From contig QZKU01000128.1 in the NCBI GenBank assembly GCA_003598085.1, positions 124,001 to 188,000 on the forward strand: a stretch of DNA of 64,000 nt, given 5' to 3'. Below are positions 17,593 to 25,852 of the stretch, piece by piece; positions within the stretch are counted from its first letter, which is position 1, and each line of letters starts with the position of its first letter. A program made the translations under genes and the position numbers. This DNA is from Candidatus Abyssobacteria bacterium SURF_5. GTDB taxonomy: Bacteria > Abyssobacteria > SURF-5. The notes under the pieces are model-generated. The model did not search any database, was not told where the DNA came from, and saw only the letters and a list, made by a program, of their open reading frames with translations.

Positions 17593-18495
17593 GTGCGTCC
17601 TGAGAGGGTTTTTCCAAAACCGTCATCGCACGTGATAATCATCGACATCCTCCTTCAAGCCGAGGCAGTTCTTCGGGCTTCCTCTGTTAGTGAAACTCCC
17701 CGCCTGGATGCCGAAGTCATGTTGGCTGATGTGCTCGGCATAGATCGTTCCCGCCTGATTGCTTCCTATTCCGACTGGATAGATACAAGCGCCGCCGGAC
17801 AGTTTCAACGGCGGGTCGAACGGCGTGCGCGAGGCGAACCGGTATCTTACATAACCGGGAAGAGAGAATTCATGGGTCTCAGCTTCCGGGTGGACGGGCG
17901 GGTGCTGATTCCCCGCGCCGAGACCGAAACTCTTGTCGAATACGTCCTGCATGCTCACAGGGAGAGCGGGATTCGCCAGGTGCTGGACGTGGGAACCGGT
18001 TCGGGTTGTATCGCGGTTTCGCTTGCCGTTTATCTCGCGGACGCGGTGGTGTATGCGACCGATGTCTCGGCGGTCGCGCTCGAGGTCGCTCGAAAGAACG
18101 CCGATATCCACCGGGTTGAGCGCAAAATACAGTTTTACCAAGGCTTCTTGTTTGATGGGCTGCCGCAGGAGTTGAAGGGAACGTTTGATGTAATCGTTTC
18201 AAACCCGCCGTATATCCCCGATTACGAGTACCCGCTCCTGCAGAAGAATGTGCGTGAGTTTGAGCCGCCGGAGGCGCTGCGGGGTGGGCCGGACGGCCTT
18301 GACTGCTTTCGAAAGTTAGCCGGTGAGTGTCCGGACTGGCTCGCTAAAGATGGAATGCTGGCGGTCGAACTGGGGGAGGGCCAGATGCAGAAAGCCTCTG
18401 CCTTACTGGCAGAAAAGGAAAGAATCGAGGTCGTTGACATTGTTCGCGATCTGGCAGGGAAACAGCGGGTGATAGTGGGGCGAAGGAAGGCATGA
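17593..18495 (+). CDS. prmC: Release factor glutamine N5-methyltransferase
   Basis: PrmC methylates the glutamine of the release-factor GGQ motif using S-adenosylmethionine. It is 300 residues. Motif I is DVGTGSGCIAVSLA (132-145) and the catalytic NPPY lies at 204-207. The N-terminal helical domain holds PRLDAEVMLADVLG, typical of the family. The start is GTG at 17593, just after the prfA stop, with a weak AAGG; a later GTG at 17632 is possible. The 3' end overlaps radC by 4 nt. Confidence 0.95.
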   Translation: MRPERVFPKPSSHVIIIDILLQAEAVLRASSVSETPRLDAEVMLADVLGIDRSRLIASYSDWIDTSAAGQFQRRVERRARGEPVSYITGKREFMGLSFRVDGRVLIPRAETETLVEYVLHAHRESGIRQVLDVGTGSGCIAVSLAVYLADAVVYATDVSAVALEVARKNADIHRVERKIQFYQGFLFDGLPQELKGTFDVIVSNPPYIPDYEYPLLQKNVREFEPPEALRGGPDGLDCFRKLAGECPDWLAKDGMLAVELGEGQMQKASALLAEKERIEVVDIVRDLAGKQRVIVGRRKA

Positions 18496-19187
18496 ACGAG
18501 CGACAGAAGACGCCGATGATACGGGAAATGCCGTCGAGCGAGCGTCCACGCGAGCGGCTCGCGAAGCGTGGAGCGAGCTCCCTCAAAAATTCCGAGTTAT
18601 TGGGAATCCTGTTTCGGACGGGCACGAAGCATATGAATGCCATCGAGCTGGCCGAAAGCACGCTGCAGAAATTCAATGGCTCGCTCGGATTGCTTGCGCG
18701 CGCAAACATCGATGAATTGTGCGGCTGCGAGGGGATAGGCTTTGCGAAGGCGGTCGAGGTGCAGGCGGCGTTCGAGTTAGGCCGGAGACTGGCGAACGAG
18801 GAAATTAAGAACCCGATCATAAAGTCGCCGAAGGACGTGGCTCGACTGATGACGCCGGAAATGCAGTCGCTGGACCGGGAACATTTTAAGGTCCTCTTGC
18901 TGAACACGAAGAACCATGTAACGCAGGTGCATACGGTATCAATGGGGTCTCTCAATGCGAGCGTGGTGCACCCGCGTGAGTGTTTTCGGCCGGCCATCGC
19001 CGCGCAAGCGGCGGCGGTGATCCTTGTTCACAATCATCCGAGCGGAGATCCGGAACCAAGCCCGGAGGATATCAGTCTGACGCGAAGACTCGTTGCTGCG
19101 GGCGATTTGCTTGGAATTAAGGTGCTTGATCATGTTATAATAGCAGGAAACAGATTTGCGAGTGTAATGGATAAAGGAGTGAAATAA
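18492..19187 (+). CDS. radC: RadC/JAMM-domain protein
   Basis: A RadC-family protein of 231 residues with a UPF0758 helix-hairpin-helix N-terminus (LLARANIDELCGCEGIGFAKA) and a C-terminal JAMM metalloprotease-like domain, HNHPSGDPEPS (His180, His182, Asp186 as zinc ligands). A DNA-repair role was once proposed but is doubtful; the biochemical function is unknown. ATG at 18492 overlaps the prmC stop, so coupling is likely. An AAAGGAG within its last codons is the ribosome site for psd. Confidence 0.93.
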   Translation: MNERQKTPMIREMPSSERPRERLAKRGASSLKNSELLGILFRTGTKHMNAIELAESTLQKFNGSLGLLARANIDELCGCEGIGFAKAVEVQAAFELGRRLANEEIKNPIIKSPKDVARLMTPEMQSLDREHFKVLLLNTKNHVTQVHTVSMGSLNASVVHPRECFRPAIAAQAAAVILVHNHPSGDPEPSPEDISLTRRLVAAGDLLGIKVLDHVIIAGNRFASVMDKGVK

Positions 19188-19188
19188 G

Positions 19189-19839
19189 ATAAAAATTCCG
19201 GTTGCAAAGGAAGGATATAAGATACTTTTCGCCTGTGCGGCGCTGGGTATAGCAGGTGGTTTTGTGCATCCGGCTCTTTTTGCCGTCGGTGCATTTTTTG
19301 GGTCGTTCAGCCTGTACTTCTTCCGGGACCCCGAGCGGTCGCTTCAGGTGTTGCCCGGTCAGATCGTTGCTCCGGCCGATGGAAAAGTGGTGGCCATCGA
19401 CGAGGTGCAGGAGAGGGAGTTTCTGGGCATGCGCTGCAAGCGGATCAGCATCTTCCTTTCCATCTTTAATGTCCATATCAACCGCGCCCCGATCGGCGGC
19501 AGGGTTGAGATGGTCAAGTACACGCCGGGAAAATTTGCTTTTGCCAATACTATTGACGCGTCGGCGCGCAACGAAAACAACTTCATCGGGATCGATGGCG
19601 GCGACGTGCGGGTGGCGGTGAAACAAATAGCGGGCGCGGTCGCCCGGAGAATTATTTGCTACTGCCGCCCTGCTCAGGATATTGCCGCCGGCGAGCGGAT
19701 CGGCATGATCAGATTCGGTTCCCGAACAGAATTGTATCTTCCGCTCGATTGTGAAGTTCTTGTGGCGGTAGGCGAGACGGTAAGAGGAGGCATAAGCCTC
19801 GTGGGGGCGTATGATGCGACGATCGCGAAAAAGGCGTAG
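19189..19839 (+). CDS. psd: Phosphatidylserine decarboxylase proenzyme (short PSD-A type), apparent AUA start
   Basis: This enzyme converts phosphatidylserine to phosphatidylethanolamine at the membrane. It self-cleaves at Gly-Ser to make a pyruvoyl group; here the site is FGSRTELYLP (G177-S178). Other family marks: YFFRDPER, VAPADGKV (Asp64), FNVHINRAP. Two hydrophobic helices lie near the N-terminus. The conserved N-terminus of the short family, IPxAKEGY, is encoded from 19189 as IKIPVAKEGYKILF, but the first codon is ATA. AAAGGAG lies 9 nt upstream of it. The first standard in-frame start, GTG at 19264, would remove 25 conserved residues. So the start is an AUA (or AUU at 19195), or the base is an error. 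pssA overlaps the 3' end by 29 nt. Confidence 0.9.
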   Translation: MKIPVAKEGYKILFACAALGIAGGFVHPALFAVGAFFGSFSLYFFRDPERSLQVLPGQIVAPADGKVVAIDEVQEREFLGMRCKRISIFLSIFNVHINRAPIGGRVEMVKYTPGKFAFANTIDASARNENNFIGIDGGDVRVAVKQIAGAVARRIICYCRPAQDIAAGERIGMIRFGSRTELYLPLDCEVLVAVGETVRGGISLVGAYDATIAKKA

Positions 19840-20575
19840 CAGAGTCAATATCTTGCCCAGTCTGCTGACAATCGGGAACATGTACATGGGCCTGCTCTCA
19901 ATCGTGTACACGATAAATGGTCAGTTCGAGATAGCCGGTTGGCTGATTCTGGTAGCCTTGTTGTTTGATGGAAGCGACGGCCACATCGCCCGTCTCACCA
20001 AGAGCGCCAGCAATTTCGGCAAAGAACTGGATTCGCTGGCGGATGTGGTGACGTTCGGAGTAGCCCCGGCGGTGCTTGTCTACAGGAGCGTGCTTCACAA
20101 TTATCAGCACATAGGCGCTTTTATTGTGACTGTTTACGCGATTACGGGCGCTCTTCGGCTGGCGCGTTACAATATTCAGAGCGGGTCGGTGGTGAAATCG
20201 TTTACCGGGCTGCCCATTCCGGGCGCAGGGTGCCTGGTGGCTGCGATTGTCCTGATGAAAATGAAGTATGAGACCCCGCTGATCGAGGCATATCTGCCGC
20301 CATTCATGGCTGCGCTTATGATCGCGCTTGCCTTCCTCATGGTAAGCCGGATCATCTATCCGAAGCAGGAGATATTTCTGGTACACCGGCACAGGGCGTT
20401 GCAGTATACCTTTATCCTGATCCTCATTTTCAGCCTTGTCAGATTGAAGCCGACTCTGTTTGTCTTTGTGATCTTCTTCTCTTATGCGCTGGTCGGCCCG
20501 CTCAATTACCTGGCGCGGAATCGTCTTTTCGGCGGCAAGCTGCAACTGGATCAGGAAGAGGCGAACGCGCAGTAA
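19811..20575 (+). CDS. pssA: CDP-diacylglycerol-serine O-phosphatidyltransferase
   Basis: PssA makes phosphatidylserine from CDP-diacylglycerol and serine; the product is the substrate of the upstream psd. It is 254 residues with about seven to eight membrane helices. The CDP-alcohol phosphotransferase motif is present from residue about 53: DGSDGHIARLTKSASNFGKELDSLAD, listed here in pieces as DGxxAR, G, D and D with normal spacing. The start ATG at 19811 (or the next codon, 19814) lies inside the end of psd. The psd-pssA overlap implies translational coupling. Confidence 0.93.
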   Translation: MMRRSRKRRSRVNILPSLLTIGNMYMGLLSIVYTINGQFEIAGWLILVALLFDGSDGHIARLTKSASNFGKELDSLADVVTFGVAPAVLVYRSVLHNYQHIGAFIVTVYAITGALRLARYNIQSGSVVKSFTGLPIPGAGCLVAAIVLMKMKYETPLIEAYLPPFMAALMIALAFLMVSRIIYPKQEIFLVHRHRALQYTFILILIFSLVRLKPTLFVFVIFFSYALVGPLNYLARNRLFGGKLQLDQEEANAQ

Positions 20576-20665
20576 GAGAGACGTGCGCCTCTTGCGGCGT
20601 TTAGGATTGTGCCGGAAGATGCGTCTGCGCTTGATCGTTCAACCTCGCGAAGGAAAGGGGAGACG

Positions 20666-21793
20666 GTGCTGCCTGTTACGAAGCGTTCCTTACTCATTTT
20701 CCCGCTTTTGCTGACACTTATCATATTCCTGCACGCGTGTGCGCGGTCGACCGCGAAAGCACCCGATAGCGCCGCAGTCGCCCCTCCTATACCGCAAGGC
20801 CCGGTGGTTCTTGTTTGCGAAGTCGATTGCGTCGCGGTGGAGCCCGAAGCTATTGGCCTGAGTCTCACACTCGCCCCTCTGATTCGCCGCGACCTTTTCT
20901 GCGTGCGCCAGCTGAGCATTCTTCCCGAGGAGGATAGCGCCGTATCGGGGAAACCCTTTTTTGTGGGGACAAGGGGGATAAAGCGAATAGGATCTGCGCT
21001 TGGCGCTGATATCGTTACAGTGGGCCTCCTGAAAATGCAGGTTGATACGGTATCCGTCGAGCTGCTGGCATACGACGTTTCGGCGGAACGCCTTCTCTTT
21101 AATTCGGTGGTAGAGGGCAAAAGAACGGCGTTTTACAAGCTCGAGAAACAGTTGGTCGAGCAATTTCTTGAGAAGATGGCGATTGAACTGCAGGACGAGG
21201 AACGCGCCAGAATATATTCGCATAGACCAAAAGATTTTTCGGCATTGCTGACGTATGGACTCGGCCTGCTCAACGAGAAGAAGGGCAAAGATGCGGACGC
21301 TCTGATGGCATATCAGAAGGCGCTTATGGACGACGAGAAGATGGTTTTGCCTTACGCCGCGCAGGCGCGCTCCTTCATGCGTTTAAGCGCTCCCGAAAAG
21401 GCCATGGAATCCTATGAGAAGGCTGTTACGAAGGACCCGTTTTTTGCGGAAGCATGGTACCGGCTGAATCTGTACGCCGCCCAAAGAAAAGATGACGAGA
21501 AGGCTCTCGATTGCTGTCTGAAAGCTCTTGAGGTGGCTCCCCGGTTCGGGAAGGCGAAGCTGAGTTTTGGAACCCGTCTCCACGACCTCGGGCGGCTTCA
21601 GGAAGCAATCGAGGAAACTAAATCGGCCGCAACAATTCTGAAGGTAGACCCGCTTCCGTCTTACAATCTCGGGCTCTATTATCTCGAGGCCGGCGACGCA
21701 CAGGCCGCTCGAGGATGGTTCGAGCAGGCGTTGCGTCGAGCCCCGGATTTTGAGCTCGCCCGAGCCGAGCTCGTGAAGCTTAACCAAAGATAA
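20666..21793 (+). CDS. TPR-repeat lipoprotein
   Basis: A 375-residue lipoprotein. The N-terminus MLPVTKRSLLIFPLLLTLII is followed by the lipobox LHAC (Cys at about 26). Residues about 45-180 form a domain of unknown type that looks like the N-terminal GNA1162/CsgG-like fold used to sum up envelope proteins (VVLVCEVD..., LGADIVTVGLLK, SVVEGKRTAFYKLEKQLV). Residues about 185-375 hold four to five tetratricopeptide repeats (for example ALMAYQKALMDDEKMVLPYA, EKAMESYEKAVTKDPFFAEA). The start GTG at 20666 has AAAGGGGAG upstream. It probably acts as an envelope scaffold; function unknown. Confidence 0.8.
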   Translation: MLPVTKRSLLIFPLLLTLIIFLHACARSTAKAPDSAAVAPPIPQGPVVLVCEVDCVAVEPEAIGLSLTLAPLIRRDLFCVRQLSILPEEDSAVSGKPFFVGTRGIKRIGSALGADIVTVGLLKMQVDTVSVELLAYDVSAERLLFNSVVEGKRTAFYKLEKQLVEQFLEKMAIELQDEERARIYSHRPKDFSALLTYGLGLLNEKKGKDADALMAYQKALMDDEKMVLPYAAQARSFMRLSAPEKAMESYEKAVTKDPFFAEAWYRLNLYAAQRKDDEKALDCCLKALEVAPRFGKAKLSFGTRLHDLGRLQEAIEETKSAATILKVDPLPSYNLGLYYLEAGDAQAARGWFEQALRRAPDFELARAELVKLNQR

Positions 21794-21859
21794 GACCCGT
21801 CCTCAATCATCGCTCCAAGTCCCAAGCGTATCCGAATAATCGAGGTTCTTTTTCTCCTC

Positions 21860-23314
21860 TTATTGCTGCAGTAATTTCCGCACAGCGGCGGCAGCCTGAT
21901 TACCCGCTGTTACGGCATCGGGGAAATGGCTAACCGGGTTCAAATATTCCGCATTTGCAAAAAAGACGTTTCCAAAGGGTCTGCCGAGTGTGGGGAACAC
22001 GGAAGTGATGTAGCCGGGATACGGGATACAGTAGTTTCTGGTACGCAGGAAAACGTGAATGGCTTCCACCTTCGCGGCCATGTCAGTGAACCGCATATCG
22101 AGTTCGGTGAGCACTCGCGCCGTCATTCGCACCATGTGTTCCTTGTTCTTCACCGTGTCAACGTCCTTCAAGGACATCTTGTTGAAACACGAGAGGATGT
22201 TGGGCCGCCCTGCCCCCAGATGCCGGCAGAACCAATCGGGAACAGTGACCGCCTGAATCGTGCATCCCATTACGCCTACGCGATAGCCGCGCCGATAGAT
22301 CGGCTGATGAGAGCAGAAATGGAAAGTGGGATAACTGAATCTGCGCATCCGCCCCATTGCGACCTTCAGATCTTCCGGGATATCATGCAGGATCTTCATT
22401 GCAATATTGGATTCTGCGTTGACAATGGCTGCCCTCGCGCGAACCGTGAATATCTTGCCGTCGCGCCAGTACGTCGCCAACACGCGGCCGTTGGCGTCGT
22501 GCCTGACGCTGTAGACGAAAGCCCCCGTCAGCATGCGTCCGGGGCCGGCCTCCTCGACTTTGTCCTGTAGCGTCTTATTGATGAGAGCAAGTCCGCCGGG
22601 AAATGAGCAGATGCCTTTATCTTCGGCGTAATCGCCTTCCCTCGCCGATGTGATGGCGTAATAAGCCGAAGCATCCTCGGTGTTCGGGTAGGGCTTCGCG
22701 AGCAGTTCATACCAGTCTCTGAATTCCGGCGAGTATTTTTTCAGGAATTCCGAGAAGGAAATCTGGTCGAGTTCATCCTTTCGCGCTTCGATGTCGATGC
22801 GCGGCATGTCGAAGAAGTAGAATCGCAAGATGTCGCGTTTGACGCGCCAGGGCAGCGGCATTCGAAGGAACCCTCGGGCGCTATAGGGGTTTTGCACCTG
22901 CACGTCGCCCGGAAACGCCACCGTGAGGGGGCTGTCATCTTTCTCGGGATGAAGGTTGAGTTCCCGGCACAAATCCCACGCGGAATCGGCCCATGTGCCG
23001 GGCACTCCGATATATTGCCCGCCGAGAGAGAAGGGAACCCCTTCCCACTCGCAGTACATCGAGTTGCCGCCGAGCTGCGGGAGCGCTTCGAGCAGCAGCA
23101 TGTTGCAGTCGCGCAGCCGGTAAGCCGCCGTCAGCCCGCCGGCGCCTCCGCCAATGATAACAACGTCGATATCGCGCTGTGGTTCGGGCGGTGGCGGAAA
23201 TTCTTCTCTTTCGAATTTTCGATTTGGATTATCGGGGAAAACTTCTCCGTGAAAAACTATCTTCTTTTCTATGCTCTCCGGTGTGATATCGTGCATGTGG
23301 GTTTTCTTTCTCAT
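21860..23314 (-). CDS. FAD-dependent amine oxidase/desaturase-type oxidoreductase
   Basis: A 484-residue flavoprotein. The FAD-binding Rossmann motif VVIIGGGAGGLTAAYRLRD (about 52-70) and the following LLLEALPQLGGNSMYCEWEG match the NAD(P)-binding-like flavin amine oxidoreductase/phytoene desaturase group. C-terminal FFANAEYLNPVSHFPDAVTAGNQAA is the second FAD-binding segment. It has an N-terminal extension of about 48 residues rich in charged and proline residues and no signal peptide. Substrate unknown. ATG at 23314 has GAGGG 4 nt upstream. A short damaged reading frame precedes it and rng lies further upstream on the same strand, separated by a terminator. Confidence 0.85.
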   Translation of the reverse strand: MRKKTHMHDITPESIEKKIVFHGEVFPDNPNRKFEREEFPPPPEPQRDIDVVIIGGGAGGLTAAYRLRDCNMLLLEALPQLGGNSMYCEWEGVPFSLGGQYIGVPGTWADSAWDLCRELNLHPEKDDSPLTVAFPGDVQVQNPYSARGFLRMPLPWRVKRDILRFYFFDMPRIDIEARKDELDQISFSEFLKKYSPEFRDWYELLAKPYPNTEDASAYYAITSAREGDYAEDKGICSFPGGLALINKTLQDKVEEAGPGRMLTGAFVYSVRHDANGRVLATYWRDGKIFTVRARAAIVNAESNIAMKILHDIPEDLKVAMGRMRRFSYPTFHFCSHQPIYRRGYRVGVMGCTIQAVTVPDWFCRHLGAGRPNILSCFNKMSLKDVDTVKNKEHMVRMTARVLTELDMRFTDMAAKVEAIHVFLRTRNYCIPYPGYITSVFPTLGRPFGNVFFANAEYLNPVSHFPDAVTAGNQAAAAVRKLLQQ

Positions 23315-23326
23315 GCTGCCCTCGCG

Positions 23327-23507
23327 TTACAAGAGAGCGCACATTTCAGAGACATCCTCGATCTGATCGAGGTTCTTGATCATTTCGATGAGTTGCGCCA
23401 CGTTCTTTTTCGGCAATACCTTATCAGCCTCCGCTCTGAACTTTTCGGAAAAGTCGTCAGTTCTCGCAGAAATGGTCGAGACCCGGAGGAATAGTAGGGT
23501 TCATCAT
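23327..23507 (-). pseudogene. Small reading frame upstream of the FAD enzyme, apparently frameshifted
   Basis: From an ATG pair at 23507/23504, with AAGGAGACAGG directly upstream, the frame reads MMNPTIPPGLDHFCEN and stops at 23457. A different frame then gives a well-formed 40-residue tail (FSEKFRAEADKVLPKKNV, then a helix with NLDQIEDVSEMCALL) ending at a TAA at 23327, just before the FAD enzyme's ribosome site. Neither part is convincing alone: the first is too short, the second lacks a standard start. Together they would form a roughly 58-residue protein broken by one frameshift. This may be a decayed gene, a sequence error or programmed shifting. No family recognised. Confidence 0.35.
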
Positions 23508-23555
23508 CCTGTCTCCTTATCCTGTGTGAGTGGAGGGTTATCAGGAAAATGAAAA

Positions 23556-23592
23556 GCCGGCCCTCCCGCGCTGGTCGGCGGGAAGGGCCGGT
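23556..23592 (-). terminator. Terminator after rng
   Basis: On the minus strand, CCGGCCCTTCCCGC and GCGGGAGGGCCGG form a long GC stem around a CGACCA-type loop, followed by CTTTTCATTTT. It lies just past the rng stop and closes the long mre-to-rng operon. Confidence 0.8.
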
Positions 23593-23613
23593 TCATTCTA
23601 TAGGAAGGGATTA

Positions 23614-25191
23614 TTAAGATTCAAGCAGCTCGCCGGCGCCGGTCTCGATGATCGAGAAAAATTCGAGATGGCAATCAGGCGAAGCCTTCAGTTGGATTTT
23701 TCTGCCATGTTGCTTCTCGAGTTTGGCGAGGGTATCGCCCTCGCGCTCGCGCAACTGTTCGATGACGTCTTTATGAGCGGTCAAGGTGAGCGCCCTGCGG
23801 CCGTTTTCCCTGCACTGGCGCTCGAGTTGCCTGAGCGCCTGTATGCGGGTGGTCGTTGCCGACTTCACCCATCCAGTGCCGCCGCAGTAGGGACATGGTT
23901 CGCACAGCGAGGGCGTGAGGCTGAGCTTGACGCGCTTGCGCGTCATCTGGACCAGCCCGAGTTCGGTAATCCCGAGCACATATACTTTCGTGCGGTCGGA
24001 TTTAAAGGCCTCTTCCAATTCTTTGAGCAGTTTCTGCCGGTTGGATGCCTTTTCCATGTCGATGAAATCGACGACGATGATGCCGCCGATATCGCGGAGG
24101 CGTACCTGACGCGCGATCTCGCGCGCCGCTTCCATGTTCGTCTTAAAGACAGTGTCCTCGAGTTTCTGTTTCCCGGTGAACTTCCCCGTGTTCACGTCAA
24201 TGGTGGTAAGCGCTTCGGCCTGATCGATAATAATATATCCGCCGCTGGGGAGCCAGACCTTCTTGCGCAAAGCCTTCTCTATCTGCGCTTCGAGATCGTA
24301 CTTTTCGAAGAGAGGAACCGATCCCCTGTAGAGCTGGACGCGCGACTTGAGTTGCGGGGCCAGATTATCGAGAAGGTTGAGGACGGTGTCGTAGTCGGGC
24401 TTCGAGTCGATGATGAAGCGGTCGATGTCATCATTGAGCACGTCGCGGACGACGCGGGCAACCTGTCCGAGATCCTGATGCAGTTGAGAAGGGGACGGCA
24501 TGCTTTCCATCCGGCGGACAATCTTCTGCCACAGCCCGGTGAGATATTTGACGTCGGCCGCTATCTCTTCCTTCCCCTTGCCCACGCCCAGCGTTCGGAC
24601 AATCAAGCCCAGGTTCTGCGGGCGCACGTCGGCCGCTATTTTTCGCAGGCGGTCGCGCTCTTTCTCATCCTCGATTTTCCGGGAAACGCCGACGTGATTG
24701 ACTGTCGGCATCAGTACGAGGTAGCGTCCCGGCAGCGAGATGTAATTGGTCAGGCGCATTCCTTTTTGGCCCATGGGCTCCTTGACGACCTGCACCATGA
24801 TCTCCTGCCCGCGCTTCAGCATGTCTTCGATTCGCAGTTTGCGCCTCCGTTTGGAGCGGGGGCGATATCCCTCCTCTTCGACCTCGTCATCGAAATCATA
24901 GTCATCGAGGACATCGGTCACGTCGGAGACGTAGAGAAAACCGTTCTTCCCTTGCCCGACGTCAACGAAAGCCGCCTCGATGCCGGGAACGACGCTTTTG
25001 ACTGTTCCCTTGTAGATGTTGCCGACGAGGTGGCGCTCAGTGGTACGCTCGATGAAGAGCTCGGTCAGCTGGGCATTCTCCAGCAACGCGATCCTCGTCT
25101 CGCGCGAATCCACGCTGGCCACCAGTTCCCGGAGGAATTCCTTTTGCGTCTTACCTGCTTTCCTTAATTTCCTCCTCTTGTTCTTTCGCAT
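23614..25191 (-). CDS. rng: Ribonuclease E/G family protein
   Basis: An endoribonuclease of the RNase E/G family, 525 residues, acting in rRNA maturation and mRNA decay. The S1 domain covers residues about 45-150 (NIYKGTVKSVVPGIEAAFVDVGQGKNGFL), with an inserted acidic-then-basic segment. Catalytic acids lie in TTIDVNTGKFTG and GGIIVVDFIDM. The zinc-link CEPCPYCGGTGW follows. No long RNase E-type scaffold tail is present, so RNase G is the better name. ATG at 25191 overlaps the upstream DUF2344 gene by 41 nt; the lysine/arginine-rich first 15 residues may be real. The radical SAM-DUF2344-rng order is common in bacteria. Confidence 0.93.
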   Translation of the reverse strand: MRKNKRRKLRKAGKTQKEFLRELVASVDSRETRIALLENAQLTELFIERTTERHLVGNIYKGTVKSVVPGIEAAFVDVGQGKNGFLYVSDVTDVLDDYDFDDEVEEEGYRPRSKRRRKLRIEDMLKRGQEIMVQVVKEPMGQKGMRLTNYISLPGRYLVLMPTVNHVGVSRKIEDEKERDRLRKIAADVRPQNLGLIVRTLGVGKGKEEIAADVKYLTGLWQKIVRRMESMPSPSQLHQDLGQVARVVRDVLNDDIDRFIIDSKPDYDTVLNLLDNLAPQLKSRVQLYRGSVPLFEKYDLEAQIEKALRKKVWLPSGGYIIIDQAEALTTIDVNTGKFTGKQKLEDTVFKTNMEAAREIARQVRLRDIGGIIVVDFIDMEKASNRQKLLKELEEAFKSDRTKVYVLGITELGLVQMTRKRVKLSLTPSLCEPCPYCGGTGWVKSATTTRIQALRQLERQCRENGRRALTLTAHKDVIEQLREREGDTLAKLEKQHGRKIQLKASPDCHLEFFSIIETGAGELLES

Positions 25192-25852
25192 TCTCCATCC
25201 TTAAAGGGCGGCCACTAAATCTCATTTCCGTTCGTACTATATGCAAACATTTCGCTTCATCCGGGGAAAGATGCAATACCGCCTGGGCCACTTCCGCTGC
25301 GCTGCAGGAACCACGGCCGCCTAGGGTAATTTCCATCCGCAGCCACCGGCCGTCCGCCCGGGTCTCCGTCCTCAGATCCTTCACGAACTGTTTCACGTCG
25401 ATAATATCGCTTGTATCCTTGCGCACCCGTTCGATCAGTGCGGTTTCTTTTGCGCAAAATTCTTCGATATCTTTACCAACTTCGGTTGGTTCTCTTTTTA
25501 ATTGTACCATATACAGTGCAGAAGTTGCACTGGAAAGACGTGGGGAAGAAGGATCAACGGGTGCGAGTGCGAGCAAATCGAGCCCTTCCGGCAAGAGCGG
25601 AGCGAGTCTATCTTTGACCATTGTAACGGAAAATGCGTGCGCAAAAGTAAAATCAACGTACTCTGCCTCGCTCTCATAGCCGAGCGGGAGGGCGGCGCCC
25701 ATGGTTATCTTCGGGCGCGGGTTGAATCCCTCGGTATATACAAGTGGCAAACCGGTGCGGGATAGCGCCCGCACCAGGGCGCGCATCACGTCCAGATGAG
25801 AGATGAACCTGATTCGGCCTCGTTTGGCGTATTTAAGACGATAAGTCCACAT
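25151..25852 (-). CDS. DUF2344 (TIGR03936-type) radical SAM-associated protein
   Basis: A 233-residue protein of the DUF2344 family, usually encoded beside, or fused to, the TIGR03960-type radical SAM protein. The N-terminus MWTYRLKYAKRGRIRFISHLD and the following TEGFNPRPKITMGAALPLGYES are family hallmarks. Its biochemical role is unknown; a part in tRNA or ribosome modification has been suggested from gene context. I chose ATG at 25852, with GGAG upstream, since a longer frame to 25933 adds non-conserved residues inside the upstream gene. It overlaps the radical SAM gene by 20 nt and rng by 41 nt. Confidence 0.9.
   Translation of the reverse strand: MWTYRLKYAKRGRIRFISHLDVMRALVRALSRTGLPLVYTEGFNPRPKITMGAALPLGYESEAEYVDFTFAHAFSVTMVKDRLAPLLPEGLDLLALAPVDPSSPRLSSATSALYMVQLKREPTEVGKDIEEFCAKETALIERVRKDTSDIIDVKQFVKDLRTETRADGRWLRMEITLGGRGSCSAAEVAQAVLHLSPDEAKCLHIVRTEMRFSGRPLRMENAKEQEEEIKESR

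Noticed and set aside
23530-25167. A 545-codon open frame on the plus strand
   Set aside because: It is antisense to rng over its whole length, has no domain motif and reflects the codon bias of the rng strand.
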